This document shows, piece after piece, positions 7,032-16,729 of a stretch of 39,781 nt of DNA (position 1 is its first letter; each line of letters starts with the position of its first letter). Origin of the DNA: Prevotella sp. (GTDB lineage Bacteria; Bacteroidota; Bacteroidia; Bacteroidales; Bacteroidaceae); assembly GCA_017476785.1 (NCBI GenBank), contig JAFUZD010000030.1, forward strand, positions 1-39,781. Direction: 5' to 3'. A program made the position numbers and the translations under genes. The notes beneath the pieces are model-generated. The model made no database searches and was not told where the DNA came from. It saw nothing but the letters and a program-made list of their open reading frames with translations.

Positions 7032-9059
7032 CTATTTGATGTGTTTCTTGTTTCCGATGATGTAGAGGCCGCGCTCCAGTCCGTCGAGTGCTTCGGCGGT
7101 CGGTGTGCCAGCCGGCAGCGTGCGTACCAGTCGGCCGGCTACGGTGTAGACGCGCGTCGGGGCTGCAAAGACGTCAGCACGGACAGCCTCGATGGCCGTA
7201 GTGGCGGTGACATCGCTGACGGTGAACTTATTCTCCTGTGAGGCATCGGCTGCTCCGATGACATAGTATTTGTCGCCGGTGATGCCGGTGATGTCGACGG
7301 TCTGGTTGTTGCCGCCGCCTGCGCCTTTGTCAAAGATGATGTTGAACGAGGCCACCGACTCGGGCAGCTCGAACGTCTGGTAGTACCACTGCTTGCCGTC
7401 TACGGTCTTCTTGTCCGTAATCTTCTTGCCCGGCCATCCGCCGTTCAGCTCGCCGTTGTCGCTCCAAGCATAGAAGTACATCTGGCTCCATCCGGGATCC
7501 TGCACGTGGATGGTGATAGCGCGCGTAGCCTCGGGCACATACTTCGTATAGTGGCGGGTGATGATGCCGCTGACGCTGCCGCCTACGAGCAGACCCACCT
7601 TCAGCGTTACGTCGCCGCTGAGCTGGATGGTGCTGCCGCTGCTGACTTTCGTCGACGAGGCCGTGGGCGTGGTGCCATTGGTGGTGTAGACCAGCTGGGC
7701 ACCGTCAGTGGCCGATACGGCCGTCAGCTTGACGTTGAACGTGCCGTCGTATTCGCCCGAAGGCGTGTCCACCCAAGCCGTCTCCAGCGTGCGCGGCAGA
7801 TAGTAGGCATAGTGATAGCCGCGCAGCACGTTGACCCACTGGGCCTCGCTGGGCACATACGTGTTCAGGTCGCTGCCCACCACCACCTGCAGGCGGTTCT
7901 GGTTGTTGGTCTTGATGAGGTTGGCGTAGTAGTTCTGGTTGCTGCGCATATTGGTGTACGAGCTCTCGTTGGTGATGCCGGCCAGCTTGCGGGCATCGAT
8001 CATCAGCTTGATTTCGCGCTTGTAGTCCTGCCAGTGCTTCAGGAAGACGCAGGGCGTGCCGGGCATTGCCAGCAGATAGGCATTGGCGGCCAGCGTGTCT
8101 TTGCGGATGGGGTCCTGCTGAGCCGTGGCCGAGCGGTACTCCGTGTCGTGGTTCTCAACGAACGTCACGGCATAGCGGCGGTAGTTGCCGCTCTCATAGC
8201 TGCTGCTCACCAGCGGCCAGTTGCCGTCGTTCTGCATTCCCAGCTGCTGCCAGTTGCCTTTGCTGATGGCATTGCGTACGGTGTAGCGGAACTGGAAGTC
8301 AAAAGCTGCGCTGGTCTTTCCTGCTGCATCGATCCAGTTGCGGATGGTGGGCGTGCCGTCCCAGCACTCGCCCACGGAGAACTCGGGGGCGGCATACTCG
8401 TTGTACATCTGGGTGTACTTTCCGGCATAGCCTTTCACCATATCGTAGCGGAAACCGGCGTAGCCCAAGTCGTCGATTAGCATCTTCACGTAGGCTTTCA
8501 CGTTCTGCTGCACGTTGGTGCTCATATGGTCGAGGTCGCGCATTCCGTCCCAGCCCTCGCCCGTGTCGTTGTTAGGACCCACGGTCTGACCGTTAGCGGC
8601 AGCCTCGTCGTTCTTGCAGATGTCCTGATAGGTCAGCTGATAGGTGACGCCCTTATAGGTCTCAGCGGGGAAGTCGGTCCACGTCGACAGGTTCTTGCGG
8701 TGGTTGACTACCACGTCGGCAATGGCTTTCAGTCCTTTGCCTTTGAACGTGCTGATCATCGAGCGCAGCTGCGCCTCGGTGCCAAACGAGCTGTTGTAGT
8801 GGCCGGGGAACCAGTAGAGCGGGTCGTAGCCCATCGACTGGCTGCCGCAGTCGCCGCTTTGGGGAATCCAGACGAGGTCGAAGAACGCAGCGAGCTCGTC
8901 GGCCTGTGCCTCCAGCTTGGTCCAGCGGGTATCGCTGTAAGAGTCCCAGTAGAATCCCTGTAACATCACGCCCTGATACTGCGAGGGCCATCCCTGTGCC
9001 AGCATCAGCAGCGGGAACATCATTACAAAAAGTGCAGTTGCTAATCGTTTCATTCTCAA
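7032..9059 (-). CDS. Secreted GH13 alpha-amylase with starch-binding module and T9SS-like tail
   Basis: A 675-residue alpha-amylase that cuts alpha-1,4 bonds of starch outside the cell. The signal peptide ends near LLMLAQ. The catalytic barrel shows DVVVNH, then the nucleophile D206 in GFRYDMVKGY, acid/base E231 in SVGECWDG and D305 in VENHDTEYR. Residues about 435-505 look like a chitobiase-type beta sandwich. Residues about 512-605 (FYAWSDNGELNGGWPG) look like a CBM26-type starch-binding module. The tail (VYTVAGRLVRTLPAG to GLYIIG) resembles the type IX secretion sorting domain, unlike the lipid-anchored SusG of B. thetaiotaomicron. The gene lies downstream of susF but behind a terminator and with its own promoter and operator-like site. 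The start could be ATG 9059 or the in-frame ATG at 9053. Confidence 0.93.
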   Translation of the reverse strand: MRMKRLATALFVMMFPLLMLAQGWPSQYQGVMLQGFYWDSYSDTRWTKLEAQADELAAFFDLVWIPQSGDCGSQSMGYDPLYWFPGHYNSSFGTEAQLRSMISTFKGKGLKAIADVVVNHRKNLSTWTDFPAETYKGVTYQLTYQDICKNDEAAANGQTVGPNNDTGEGWDGMRDLDHMSTNVQQNVKAYVKMLIDDLGYAGFRYDMVKGYAGKYTQMYNEYAAPEFSVGECWDGTPTIRNWIDAAGKTSAAFDFQFRYTVRNAISKGNWQQLGMQNDGNWPLVSSSYESGNYRRYAVTFVENHDTEYRSATAQQDPIRKDTLAANAYLLAMPGTPCVFLKHWQDYKREIKLMIDARKLAGITNESSYTNMRSNQNYYANLIKTNNQNRLQVVVGSDLNTYVPSEAQWVNVLRGYHYAYYLPRTLETAWVDTPSGEYDGTFNVKLTAVSATDGAQLVYTTNGTTPTASSTKVSSGSTIQLSGDVTLKVGLLVGGSVSGIITRHYTKYVPEATRAITIHVQDPGWSQMYFYAWSDNGELNGGWPGKKITDKKTVDGKQWYYQTFELPESVASFNIIFDKGAGGGNNQTVDITGITGDKYYVIGAADASQENKFTVSDVTATTAIEAVRADVFAAPTRVYTVAGRLVRTLPAGTPTAEALDGLERGLYIIGNKKHIK

Positions 9060-9081
9060 TACGTGTTATTGGTTTCTGCTG

Positions 9082-9089
9082 CGAAGGTA
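9082..9089 (-). promoter_or_regulatory. -7 box of the amylase gene
   Basis: On the minus strand this reads TACCTTCG, one mismatch from TAnnTTTG, about 22 bp upstream of the start codon. It lies 55 bp from the operator-like palindrome at 9144-9159, the same distance as in the susC promoter. Confidence 0.55.
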
Positions 9090-9143
9090 CGACATTCTGC
9101 CTTAAGTTGTTGTTGCTCAGTGCCTCGCATTGCGCTTTTCGTT

Positions 9144-9159
9144 GCGCAACCGATTGCAT
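9144..9159. promoter_or_regulatory. Putative LacI-family operator upstream of the amylase
   Basis: GCGCAACCGATTGCAT matches ATGCAAACGATTGCAT (a one-base variant of the perfect palindrome upstream of malQ) at 13 of 16 positions and matches the susC/lacI site at 14 of 16. It keeps the central CG typical of LacI-family operators. It sits upstream of the amylase -7 box, not over it. Confidence 0.55.
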
Positions 9160-9174
9160 TACCCCAAAGGAAAC

Positions 9175-9202
9175 GGCGGCTCCGCATTCGTGCGGAGCCG
9201 CC
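9175..9202 (-). terminator. Rho-independent terminator of the susCDEF operon
   Basis: A perfect 12-bp GC-rich stem (GGCGGCTCCGCA at 9175-9186 with 9191-9202) and a tetraloop lie 38 bp beyond the stop of susF. On the minus strand the hairpin is followed by a T-rich stretch. It separates susCDEF transcription from the amylase gene. Confidence 0.85.
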
Positions 9203-9239
9203 TTTCGTGTGATGACTTATCTGTAATGCTTTGGCGGGT

Positions 9240-10652
9240 TTATTCTACCGTAGCATAGATTTTGTCAGAGGTCTTGCGGGTGGGGTAGAGCTTGATGGTA
9301 GTACCCACGTTCGAGAGGTTACTGCCATCCTGCGTCAGGTCGGCAATGTCGCCGCCGAGGTTGATGCCCCAGTCGTCGTTAGCCGTGAACTTCCATCCGT
9401 TGGCCGTCACACCAGCACCGGTGATGACGTAGCAATAGTTGTCGGCATCCCACGTCAGCTCCTGAGCAGCGTCAGACGGAACCCATCCGTTGAAGTCGCC
9501 CACCAGCTTCATCGTGGTGATGCGGGTAGCGTTCAGCGTGTTGTTGACGAGGTCGAGCACTACGTAGTAGAGACCCTCACCAGCCGTAGCCTTGATGTTG
9601 CCACCACCGTCGGCGAAGTCGCCCGTGATGCCGCCCGTGAAGGTGCCCGAGTTGATCTCGTTGTCCCACGAGCCAGCCACACGCTGGAACTTGAACTCAT
9701 TGCCCCATCCGTTCGGGTCAGCGCAGTAGACGTAGCCCGTGTACACACCGTCTAAGTTGAGCGTAGCCAGCTTCTGCTCAGCATTGGCCCAGCCGTCGGT
9801 AGCACCGATGAAGTAGACGAAGGGTGCGAAGTCGAGCTTCTCCAGCTTGTAGGTGTAGTTCATCATATTGATGGTCATTCGGTAGATGCCGGCCTCGGCA
9901 ATGCGACCTGCACCCGGGTCGTTGGCACCCTCGGCCACCGTGATGAGGTTGCCCTCAAGTGCGTCGTCGCCGTCAACGGCAACGCCCACGATGCCCTTCT
10001 CGCCCTTAGCCCAGATGTCGTCGGCATTGTAGCCCGTAGCTGAGGCAATCTTCCAATACTGGTCGTTGGCCGTGGTGGTGATGACAATCTGGAACTCAGG
10101 ATTGTCGTACACGTCGCCGTCGCCGATGTGGGTGAAGGCCTTGGCACTGGCAGCATCCCAGCCCACCATATCGCCTACGAGGTAGTAGCCCGAGTCGATG
10201 AACGGAGCCTTCAGCGTGACGGAGATGGTAGAGGCAGCCTTATTGGCCACCGATACACCGTTCACTTCCGTCAGGGCCACGATGTCCATCTGAATCGTGT
10301 GGGCTTCAGGGCGCTTGCCATAGAGTGCCTCTACGGCGGCACGCAGCTCTTCAGCCGTTACATAGCCATTGGCGTCGGTCTCCAGTGTCTGAGAGTTCGA
10401 CTTGTCGTCGTTGTAGAGGGTCACGAGATAGGTGGTAGCCCCCTCGGCAGTAGTCACGAGCGAGGGAACGAACAGCTGCACGTTCTCGGCCGTGAGGTTG
10501 GCATAGTCGACGGCAGGTGCCGCACCGACGGTCATCTCTACCGTCTGAGCAGCCTCGGCACCGTTAGCCTGCGGGCTCAACCACTCTTCGTATGTCTCTG
10601 AGCAGCTCGCCATCAGCAGAGCGATGCCCAACATTGATAATATCTTTTTCAT
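9240..10652 (-). CDS. susF: SusF-like outer-membrane starch-binding lipoprotein
   Basis: A 470-residue surface lipoprotein. The lipobox is LMASC with acidic residues soon after the cysteine, as in surface-exported Bacteroidetes lipoproteins. An N-terminal SusE/F-type Ig-like segment is followed by at least three beta-sandwich modules that begin with patterns such as YYLVGDMVGWD (about residue 156), VYFIGATDGWAN and MKLVGDFNGWVP, the starch-binding modules of SusE/SusF. The size is close to SusF of B. thetaiotaomicron (485 residues, from memory). It is the last gene of the minus-strand operon, 30 bp after susE, and is followed by a terminator. SusF binds starch at the surface without cutting it. 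Its place after susE and its three modules separate it from SusE. Confidence 0.88.
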   Translation of the reverse strand: MKKILSMLGIALLMASCSETYEEWLSPQANGAEAAQTVEMTVGAAPAVDYANLTAENVQLFVPSLVTTAEGATTYLVTLYNDDKSNSQTLETDANGYVTAEELRAAVEALYGKRPEAHTIQMDIVALTEVNGVSVANKAASTISVTLKAPFIDSGYYLVGDMVGWDAASAKAFTHIGDGDVYDNPEFQIVITTTANDQYWKIASATGYNADDIWAKGEKGIVGVAVDGDDALEGNLITVAEGANDPGAGRIAEAGIYRMTINMMNYTYKLEKLDFAPFVYFIGATDGWANAEQKLATLNLDGVYTGYVYCADPNGWGNEFKFQRVAGSWDNEINSGTFTGGITGDFADGGGNIKATAGEGLYYVVLDLVNNTLNATRITTMKLVGDFNGWVPSDAAQELTWDADNYCYVITGAGVTANGWKFTANDDWGINLGGDIADLTQDGSNLSNVGTTIKLYPTRKTSDKIYATVE

Positions 10653-10682
10653 ACTTCTTTTCTTTTTAAGAGATTAAGAAAA

Positions 10683-11816
10683 TTACTGTGCTGTAACGAC
10701 AACGCGGTTGTTGCCCTCATAGCTGATGTAGAGCTCAATCTTGTAGGTGCCTGCCGACTCGAGCTGCAGGTTGGCACCGCCGTTCTGAGTCAGGTTGTCG
10801 AATGCCGTACCGTCGCCGTCAGCACCACCCCAGCTTACAGCCCAGTCGTGGTTCATACGGAACTTCATCTCGCCGGCATTGAGGGTAGCGGTTGCCTCCC
10901 AAGCGCCCGTCTCAGTGTTGTAGGTCAGGTCGGTGTCATCATCCCAGTTACCGTTGACGGTACCGATGATAGAAATCGACTCTACGAGCGTCATCTTGTA
11001 GGTGTAGGGCTCGGCCGTCATATTAGCGTCAATCTGATAGAAGCCGGCATCTACGCCCGTGAAGTTGCTGCCGCCGTTGTCCTCGAAGGTACCCTCGGTC
11101 TCGTTGACAACCGTGCCGAGCTCCCAGTCGCCGTTCCAGTCACCCTCGTTCGGTCGGAACTTGAACTCGCCGTCCATATAGTAGTAACCCTGATAGATTC
11201 CGTCGAAGTTCGGGCTGCGCAGCGGGTGAACCGTGGCCCAGCCGCTCTCGTTACCAATCTCATAGATGTACTCGGGATAGGAAGCGGCCTCGGCGAATAC
11301 GGGAACCACCGTCAGCTTGATTACATTCGAGTAGACCGGCTCGAGGCTGGAGAAGGTAGACTTAACGCGGACATAGACATCCTGCGTGGCAGGCACGTCG
11401 TCGTCGGTCTCCCACTTCGAGATTGTCGTGATGGCTGCTGCCAGCTGGTTCTTGTCGAGGTCGGCGCTGCACGAGATGAGCGGATTGGCCAGCTCTACAT
11501 AGTTGCAGACCGTAGCCCCCGACTCGTCGGCAGCCTCGTCGGCAGCCGATACGGTGTAGTTGCCGTCGAGCGAAATCTGGATGTAATAGTTGGCTGCCAC
11601 AGGGAATCCGCCGTAGTTAGGCTGCGACCACGTGAGTGGCAGGCTGCTGGTGGTCTCCAAGTCGATGGTCGACGAGGAGTAGGCCGGCGTGTTCAGCACG
11701 AACGAGCCTGCTGCGGGCTGAACAATGGTCGGATTATGGTCGCGGTCGTCGGCGCAAGCGGCGAACAGACCGATGCTGCACAGGAGCAGCAATGTTGACT
11801 TGATAATATTTTTCAT
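10683..11816 (-). CDS. susE: SusE-like outer-membrane starch-binding lipoprotein
   Basis: A 377-residue lipoprotein with lipobox LFAAC followed by ADDRD, which fits the acidic surface-export signal of Bacteroidetes lipoproteins. The N-terminal 170 residues form the SusE-type Ig-like domain (PLTWSQPNYGG, QISLDGNY). Two beta-sandwich starch-binding modules follow (YIYEIGNESGWA and SISIIGTVNGNWD). The length fits SusE of B. thetaiotaomicron (387 residues, from memory). It lies 25 bp after susD and 30 bp before susF in the same operon. Expected role: binding of starch or maltooligosaccharides at the cell surface and modulation of the imported chain length. Confidence 0.88.
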   Translation of the reverse strand: MKNIIKSTLLLLCSIGLFAACADDRDHNPTIVQPAAGSFVLNTPAYSSSTIDLETTSSLPLTWSQPNYGGFPVAANYYIQISLDGNYTVSAADEAADESGATVCNYVELANPLISCSADLDKNQLAAAITTISKWETDDDVPATQDVYVRVKSTFSSLEPVYSNVIKLTVVPVFAEAASYPEYIYEIGNESGWATVHPLRSPNFDGIYQGYYYMDGEFKFRPNEGDWNGDWELGTVVNETEGTFEDNGGSNFTGVDAGFYQIDANMTAEPYTYKMTLVESISIIGTVNGNWDDDTDLTYNTETGAWEATATLNAGEMKFRMNHDWAVSWGGADGDGTAFDNLTQNGGANLQLESAGTYKIELYISYEGNNRVVVTAQ

Positions 11817-11841
11817 AATCTTTATTGTCTTTAAAAATCAA

Positions 11842-13494
11842 TTACTTCACATATCCGGGATTCTGAACCAGATTGCCATTGCTGGTCAGCTGAGTAGCCG
11901 GGATGGCAAAGATGTTCATATACTCCTCGAAGTTGCGGCCTTCTTTCACGCCACCTTTCCACTGCCACTTGTAGTCGCAGTTCATACCGCCGTACTTGCC
12001 GAAGCGGATGAGGTCGACGCGGCGGCGACCCTCGAAGTAGAACTCACGGCTCCACTCGTCGAGAATCTCGTCGAGCGTGAAGCTGGTCTTGGTCGCAGCG
12101 TGGGCGCGGTCGCGCAGTGCCTTGAGGGCAGCGATACCTTCGCTGGTAGCATTGCCGCCGTTCTTGCGTGCGGTTGCCTCAGCATAGGTCAGGTAAGCCT
12201 CGGCCTTGCGGAAGAAGAACCAGTCAGCATCGGTGAACTGCGGGTCGTAGGTGCTGCTGCCATCGCTCTTGTAGCTGATGAACTTGGCTACGCCATAGCC
12301 CTCGGTAAACTCCGACACGTTGTCGATGTCGAGCGTATGACCCTCGCCGTAGAACAGAGCGCGGTCGTCACCGGCTGCTGCCGGCATATCATACGACGGA
12401 ATCTGGGGCGCATCGTTGTTGGGGAAGAACTTAGCCACGAGGTCGGGGCGTGCACGGTTACCGTCCCAGTGCGCCGTCGTGCCGTTGTAGCCGTTCGGGT
12501 CGTTGGGGTTGGCGTGCATACTCTCGTTGAAGCACGAGGCAATGAGGAACAGCGAGTTGCCATAGCCCACCGTGGTCTGAGAGTTCTGGAGAATGGGGAA
12601 GATGGCCTCATAGGCAGCGTCGGTCTCGCCGTTGTCGCCCATAAAGAGCATCTGATAAGCACTCCACTGGCCATTGGCCGAACCGTTCTCGTTGAGCTTG
12701 TAGGTGGTCAGGTCCATCACCTGCTTGGCATACTTGGCAGCCTCGTCCCACTTAGCCTCGCCCGTATAGACCTCTGCATTCAGGTAGAGGCGTGCCAGCA
12801 GCATCCAAGCAGCGGCTTGGTCGATGCGGCCATAGCCCGTCTCGTTAGACTTCTTACCTTTCGGTGCGGAGAGCTGCGGCTCGATTTCAAGCAGTTCGTT
12901 GACAATCCACTCGAAAGCCTCGGCGCGCGAGATTTGTGAGGGCTTGGTGATGGTGGTAGAGAACGGAATGTTTCCGAAGGCATCCATCAGCAGGTAGTAT
13001 TCCAGTGCGCGCAGATAGCGTACCTCAGCCGTCATCGTTGCGTCGTGGTCGGCTGCTACTTCCAGATACTGGTTGCAGCAGGAGATACCGCTGGTGATGC
13101 TGGCGAAATAGGCGCGGAGCATCGGCTCGGTATCGTCGTAAGTGTTGTAGTTGAACTCGGGGATACCCGTGTCGCCCCACGTACAGATTGCCTCGTCGGT
13201 GGTCAGCTCGTTGGAGTTCCACATCTGGCGCACGAGGTTGGTCATACCGTAGTCGTTGTAGCCAGTCACGTCGGGGTTACCATCGCCGGCGCTGTTGATA
13301 GAACCGTCGCCCACGCCAGCCATCGCAAACTTGGCATAGCACTTCTCGAACAGACCGTTCACGTCGTATTGAGTCTCCAGCTTGGGGCTGATGGGCGTTA
13401 CGTCGAGGTCGCCCGTGCAGGATGTCATTCCTCCCATAGCCAGTGCAACCGCAGCAACCGGAATGATATTCTTGATATATACTTTGATTTTCAT
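11842..13494 (-). CDS. susD: SusD-family starch-binding lipoprotein
   Basis: A 550-residue lipoprotein (signal peptide with GGMTSC lipobox), almost the same length as SusD of B. thetaiotaomicron. Helical TPR-like segments (AEVRYLRALEYYLLMDAFGN) and the typical SusD C-terminal signature (FYFEGRRRVDLIRFGKY, then IFAIPATQLTSN) are present. SusD caps the SusC channel at the outer membrane and binds starch helices. The gene starts 25 bp after susC, in the usual SusCD order. The neighbouring SusE/SusF, amylase, pullulanase, MalQ and GH97 genes support starch, glycogen or maltooligosaccharide as the substrate. Confidence 0.92.
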   Translation of the reverse strand: MKIKVYIKNIIPVAAVALAMGGMTSCTGDLDVTPISPKLETQYDVNGLFEKCYAKFAMAGVGDGSINSAGDGNPDVTGYNDYGMTNLVRQMWNSNELTTDEAICTWGDTGIPEFNYNTYDDTEPMLRAYFASITSGISCCNQYLEVAADHDATMTAEVRYLRALEYYLLMDAFGNIPFSTTITKPSQISRAEAFEWIVNELLEIEPQLSAPKGKKSNETGYGRIDQAAAWMLLARLYLNAEVYTGEAKWDEAAKYAKQVMDLTTYKLNENGSANGQWSAYQMLFMGDNGETDAAYEAIFPILQNSQTTVGYGNSLFLIASCFNESMHANPNDPNGYNGTTAHWDGNRARPDLVAKFFPNNDAPQIPSYDMPAAAGDDRALFYGEGHTLDIDNVSEFTEGYGVAKFISYKSDGSSTYDPQFTDADWFFFRKAEAYLTYAEATARKNGGNATSEGIAALKALRDRAHAATKTSFTLDEILDEWSREFYFEGRRRVDLIRFGKYGGMNCDYKWQWKGGVKEGRNFEEYMNIFAIPATQLTSNGNLVQNPGYVK

Positions 13495-13519
13495 ATTTCG
13501 TAATGCTTTAATTGTTGAC

Positions 13520-16500
13520 TTAGAAATTCAGGTTCAGACCAACGATGACCGAGAACGGACGCGGATAGAGGTTGGAGTCGATACCGTTGTAAACCTCCGG
13601 GTCGATGCCGTCATACTTGGTGATGGTGAACACGTTCGACGCCGTGGCATAGACGCGGCCGCTCAGGCCGTGCCAGTTGCCGCTCTTGAAGAGGTCTGCG
13701 AAAGAGTAGCCCAGCGTGATGTTGTCACACTTGAGGAACGAAGCGTTCTGAACAAAGTAGTCGCTCAGCTTCGACGGCATTTCGTCCGAGCTCCAGCCGA
13801 GGGTATTGATGGTACGGTTGTTCAGGAACTGGCTCTGTGCCCACAGGGCGCTCTGAGTGGTCAGACGCTGGCCCTGCTCTACGCTGTTGTACACGTAGTT
13901 GCCGATGTTGGCGCGCAGTGAGAAGCCGAAGTCCCAGTTCTTGTACTCCAGACGCGAGGTGAGACCCATCGTGATGGGGGCAGCTGCGCTCTTGTAGAGG
14001 TAGCGGTCTTCCTCGGTAATCTGGCCGTCGGCATTGCGGTCTACCACAGCACCCTCGATGGGCTTGCCTGCTTCGTCGTAAGCCTGCTGGTATACGTAGA
14101 ACGAGTTGGCCGGATAGCCTACCTGATGAGCCAGCACCTGATTGGTCTGGTCGATGTTGTCACCCGTCTTCACCGGCTGGCCGTTTTCCGACACACCCGT
14201 CAGGTTCGTAATTCTGTTCTGGTTGTAGGTGAAGTTGTAGCCGATGGTCCAGTACCAGTCTTTCGACTGCAGTGCCTTCCACTCCAGCGATACCTCGACA
14301 CCCGTGTTGCGCAGGTCGCCAATGTTCTGGTTGCCATTGTCGCTGAATCCTGCCAGTGCAGCCAGCGGAGCCCAGTTGAGCAGGTCAGTGGTCATACGGT
14401 AGTACCAGTCTACGCTACCCGTGAAGCGCTGGTTGAAGAAGCCGAAGTCCAGACCGACGTTGTAGGTCGTGGTGGTCTCCCACTTCAGGTCGTAGTTCAC
14501 GTCGCTCGGGCGGTAGAGTGTACCGTCGTCCTGTGTGCCCATCAGCGGATACTTGGCCAGCGAGCCTACACCCTTCGAGTATTTGGCAATCCAAGCATAG
14601 TTGTCACCTACGTCCTGCTGACCGGTCATACCCCAGCCGAGGCGGAGCTTCAGGTCAGACAGCCAGCTGACGTTGCGCAGGCGGTTCTCGTCCTTCATCT
14701 TCCAAGCGAAGGCGAACGAGGGGAACGTAGACCAGTGGTCCTTAAAGCGTGAAGAACCGTCGCGGCGCACCGTTGCCGTCACGTAGTAGCGGTCCATCAG
14801 GCTCCAGTTGGCACGGCCGAAGAACGATACGAGGTAGTTCTCGTACTGGTCGATGTCGGGGCTGGTAGAGAATACGTCGCCTGCCGTTGCAGCGGTCGAC
14901 GGATAATATTGCGTCCACAGGTTGTCATAGCGGAAGTAGAAGTGCTGCCACTCGTAACCACCCATAATGTCGAAGTGGTTCTTGGCTTGGTCGTTGAAGT
15001 CGTGATAATACTGTGCATAAGCACTCAGCAGATGGTTGCGCTTCAGGTTCCAGTTGTCCGTCACACCGCCGTAGTAGATAGCACCGGGGTAAGCCTGCGG
15101 CTGGTTGCTCTCCAGCGTTCCGGCTGCCACCTCGGCACCCAGCGTGGCGTGGAGGCGCAGGTCCTCGAAGCCGTGAACCTTATAGTCGAGGTCGGCACTG
15201 CCGATGAAGGTGTTCACCTTCTCCTGATTGTCTCTCAGCTCGAGCATTGCCAGCGGGTTAGAGGGTGCGTTGCCGAACTTGGTGAAGGGCCAAGCGGCGT
15301 CGCCCAGTGCCGAAGCACCGGTAGGCCACTCAAAGTAGCCGCCGAAGTTCTGCAGCGTCTGTGCGAGGCTGTTGCCCAGCAGACCGGTGTGGTAGGGCGA
15401 CGTGAAGTTGTGCGGATCCTGCGTCGGGTCGAAGCTCACGGCCGTACCCACGGCACCGGCATCAGCCTTGCGTGCCTTCGAAATCATTCCCTTTGCATTC
15501 AGGTTGAGCACGAGGTGGTCGTTCAGCAGCGAGGGGTTCAGGTTCAGCGAGGCCGTGTAGCGGTTGTAGCTTGAGGTCTTCAGGATACCCTGCTGTCCGG
15601 TGTAGCCCAGCGAAACGCGGTAGGGCAGCACCTTACCGGCCGAACCGGCCACGGTTACGTTGTGGTCGTGGCTGATAGCCGTGCGGTAGATCAGGCTCTG
15701 CCAGTCGGTATTGGCCGTGCCGAGGAAGTTCAGTGCCTCTGCGCCAGCGCCCAGCTTGTCGGTCAGCAGTGCGCGATACTGGTCGGCGTTCATCACGTCG
15801 AGCGTCTTCTGCTTCATACTGACGGTCACGCTACCGGCATACGATACGGTGGGAGCCTGTCCCTTATGACCTTTCTTGGTGGTGATGATGATGACACCGT
15901 TAGAACCGCGGCTACCGTAGATGGCCGTGGCCGATGCGTCCTTCAGCACGTTGAACGACTCGATGTCCTGCGGGTTGATGCTGCCGAGGATGTTCGATTT
16001 GTCGCCCACCGAGTTGTTGTCCATCGGCACACCGTCGATGACAATCAGCGGGTCGTTCGAGGCACTCAGTGACGAGCCGCCGCGGATGCGGATCTGAGCG
16101 TTGCCGCCCGGCTCACCGCTGTACGACGTTACTGCCACACCGGCCACTTTGCCGCCGAGCATATCCTGTGCGCTGACGACTACACCTTTGTTCTTGCCGT
16201 CGGGCTTCAATGCGGTCACCGAACCGGTGAGGTCGCTTTTCTTTACTGCACCATAACCGATGACCACCAAGTCGTTGAGCACCGTGGCATCGTCCTGAAG
16301 GACGACGATGATGTTCGGACCGGCTTTCACCGTCTGAGTCTGATAGCCGATGTAGCTGATTTCGAGGTCAGCACCATTCTTAGCTTTCAAGACGAAGTTA
16401 CCGTCGAAGTCCGTCACGGTAGCGGCCTGTGTGCCTACTACGCGTACGGTAGCACCGATGATGGGTTCGCCCTGAGCATCTTTTACATTACCTTTGACGT

Positions 16501-16591
16501 CAGTCTGCGCAAAGGCTCCTACTGATAGGAGCAGCCCCAGCAAGAGGGTCAGCATCCTACGCGGAATCTTAATGTTTACCTGCTTCATCAT
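13520..16591 (-). CDS. susC: SusC-family TonB-dependent outer-membrane transporter
   Basis: A 1023-residue outer-membrane channel for starch oligosaccharides. The order is signal peptide (ending GAFAQ), a carboxypeptidase-D-like regulatory domain (GNVKDAQGEPIIGATVRVVG, then TVTDFDGNFVLKA), the plug domain (LNDLVVIGYGAVKKSDLTGS to GVIIITTKKG, about residues 105-235) and a beta-barrel ending in an aromatic residue (IVGLNLNF). It is the first gene of susCDEF. The -7 box lies about 77 bp upstream and an operator-like palindrome a further 55 bp away, shared with the divergent lacI. An alternative start is the second Met. The length agrees with SusC (about 1000 residues). Confidence 0.95.
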   Translation of the reverse strand: MMKQVNIKIPRRMLTLLLGLLLSVGAFAQTDVKGNVKDAQGEPIIGATVRVVGTQAATVTDFDGNFVLKAKNGADLEISYIGYQTQTVKAGPNIIVVLQDDATVLNDLVVIGYGAVKKSDLTGSVTALKPDGKNKGVVVSAQDMLGGKVAGVAVTSYSGEPGGNAQIRIRGGSSLSASNDPLIVIDGVPMDNNSVGDKSNILGSINPQDIESFNVLKDASATAIYGSRGSNGVIIITTKKGHKGQAPTVSYAGSVTVSMKQKTLDVMNADQYRALLTDKLGAGAEALNFLGTANTDWQSLIYRTAISHDHNVTVAGSAGKVLPYRVSLGYTGQQGILKTSSYNRYTASLNLNPSLLNDHLVLNLNAKGMISKARKADAGAVGTAVSFDPTQDPHNFTSPYHTGLLGNSLAQTLQNFGGYFEWPTGASALGDAAWPFTKFGNAPSNPLAMLELRDNQEKVNTFIGSADLDYKVHGFEDLRLHATLGAEVAAGTLESNQPQAYPGAIYYGGVTDNWNLKRNHLLSAYAQYYHDFNDQAKNHFDIMGGYEWQHFYFRYDNLWTQYYPSTAATAGDVFSTSPDIDQYENYLVSFFGRANWSLMDRYYVTATVRRDGSSRFKDHWSTFPSFAFAWKMKDENRLRNVSWLSDLKLRLGWGMTGQQDVGDNYAWIAKYSKGVGSLAKYPLMGTQDDGTLYRPSDVNYDLKWETTTTYNVGLDFGFFNQRFTGSVDWYYRMTTDLLNWAPLAALAGFSDNGNQNIGDLRNTGVEVSLEWKALQSKDWYWTIGYNFTYNQNRITNLTGVSENGQPVKTGDNIDQTNQVLAHQVGYPANSFYVYQQAYDEAGKPIEGAVVDRNADGQITEEDRYLYKSAAAPITMGLTSRLEYKNWDFGFSLRANIGNYVYNSVEQGQRLTTQSALWAQSQFLNNRTINTLGWSSDEMPSKLSDYFVQNASFLKCDNITLGYSFADLFKSGNWHGLSGRVYATASNVFTITKYDGIDPEVYNGIDSNLYPRPFSVIVGLNLNF

Positions 16592-16667
16592 TTAATTTTT
16601 AAAGTTAGTATGTTGTTATAAAATCTCGAATGCTTCGCAGCGGGTCAAGTTTGATTTAAATCAATTG

Positions 16668-16675
16668 CAAAGATA
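16668..16675 (-). promoter_or_regulatory. -7 box of the susCDEF operon
   Basis: On the minus strand this reads TATCTTTG, a perfect TAnnTTTG match. No clear TTTG -33 element is found at the right distance, which fits a promoter that needs an activator. The leader to the susC ATG is about 70 nt. Confidence 0.65.
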
Positions 16676-16729
16676 GGTTTTGTTCGCATTTGTTTATCAT
16701 TTTTAAGGGTCAAATCACTGCTTTTGTAA

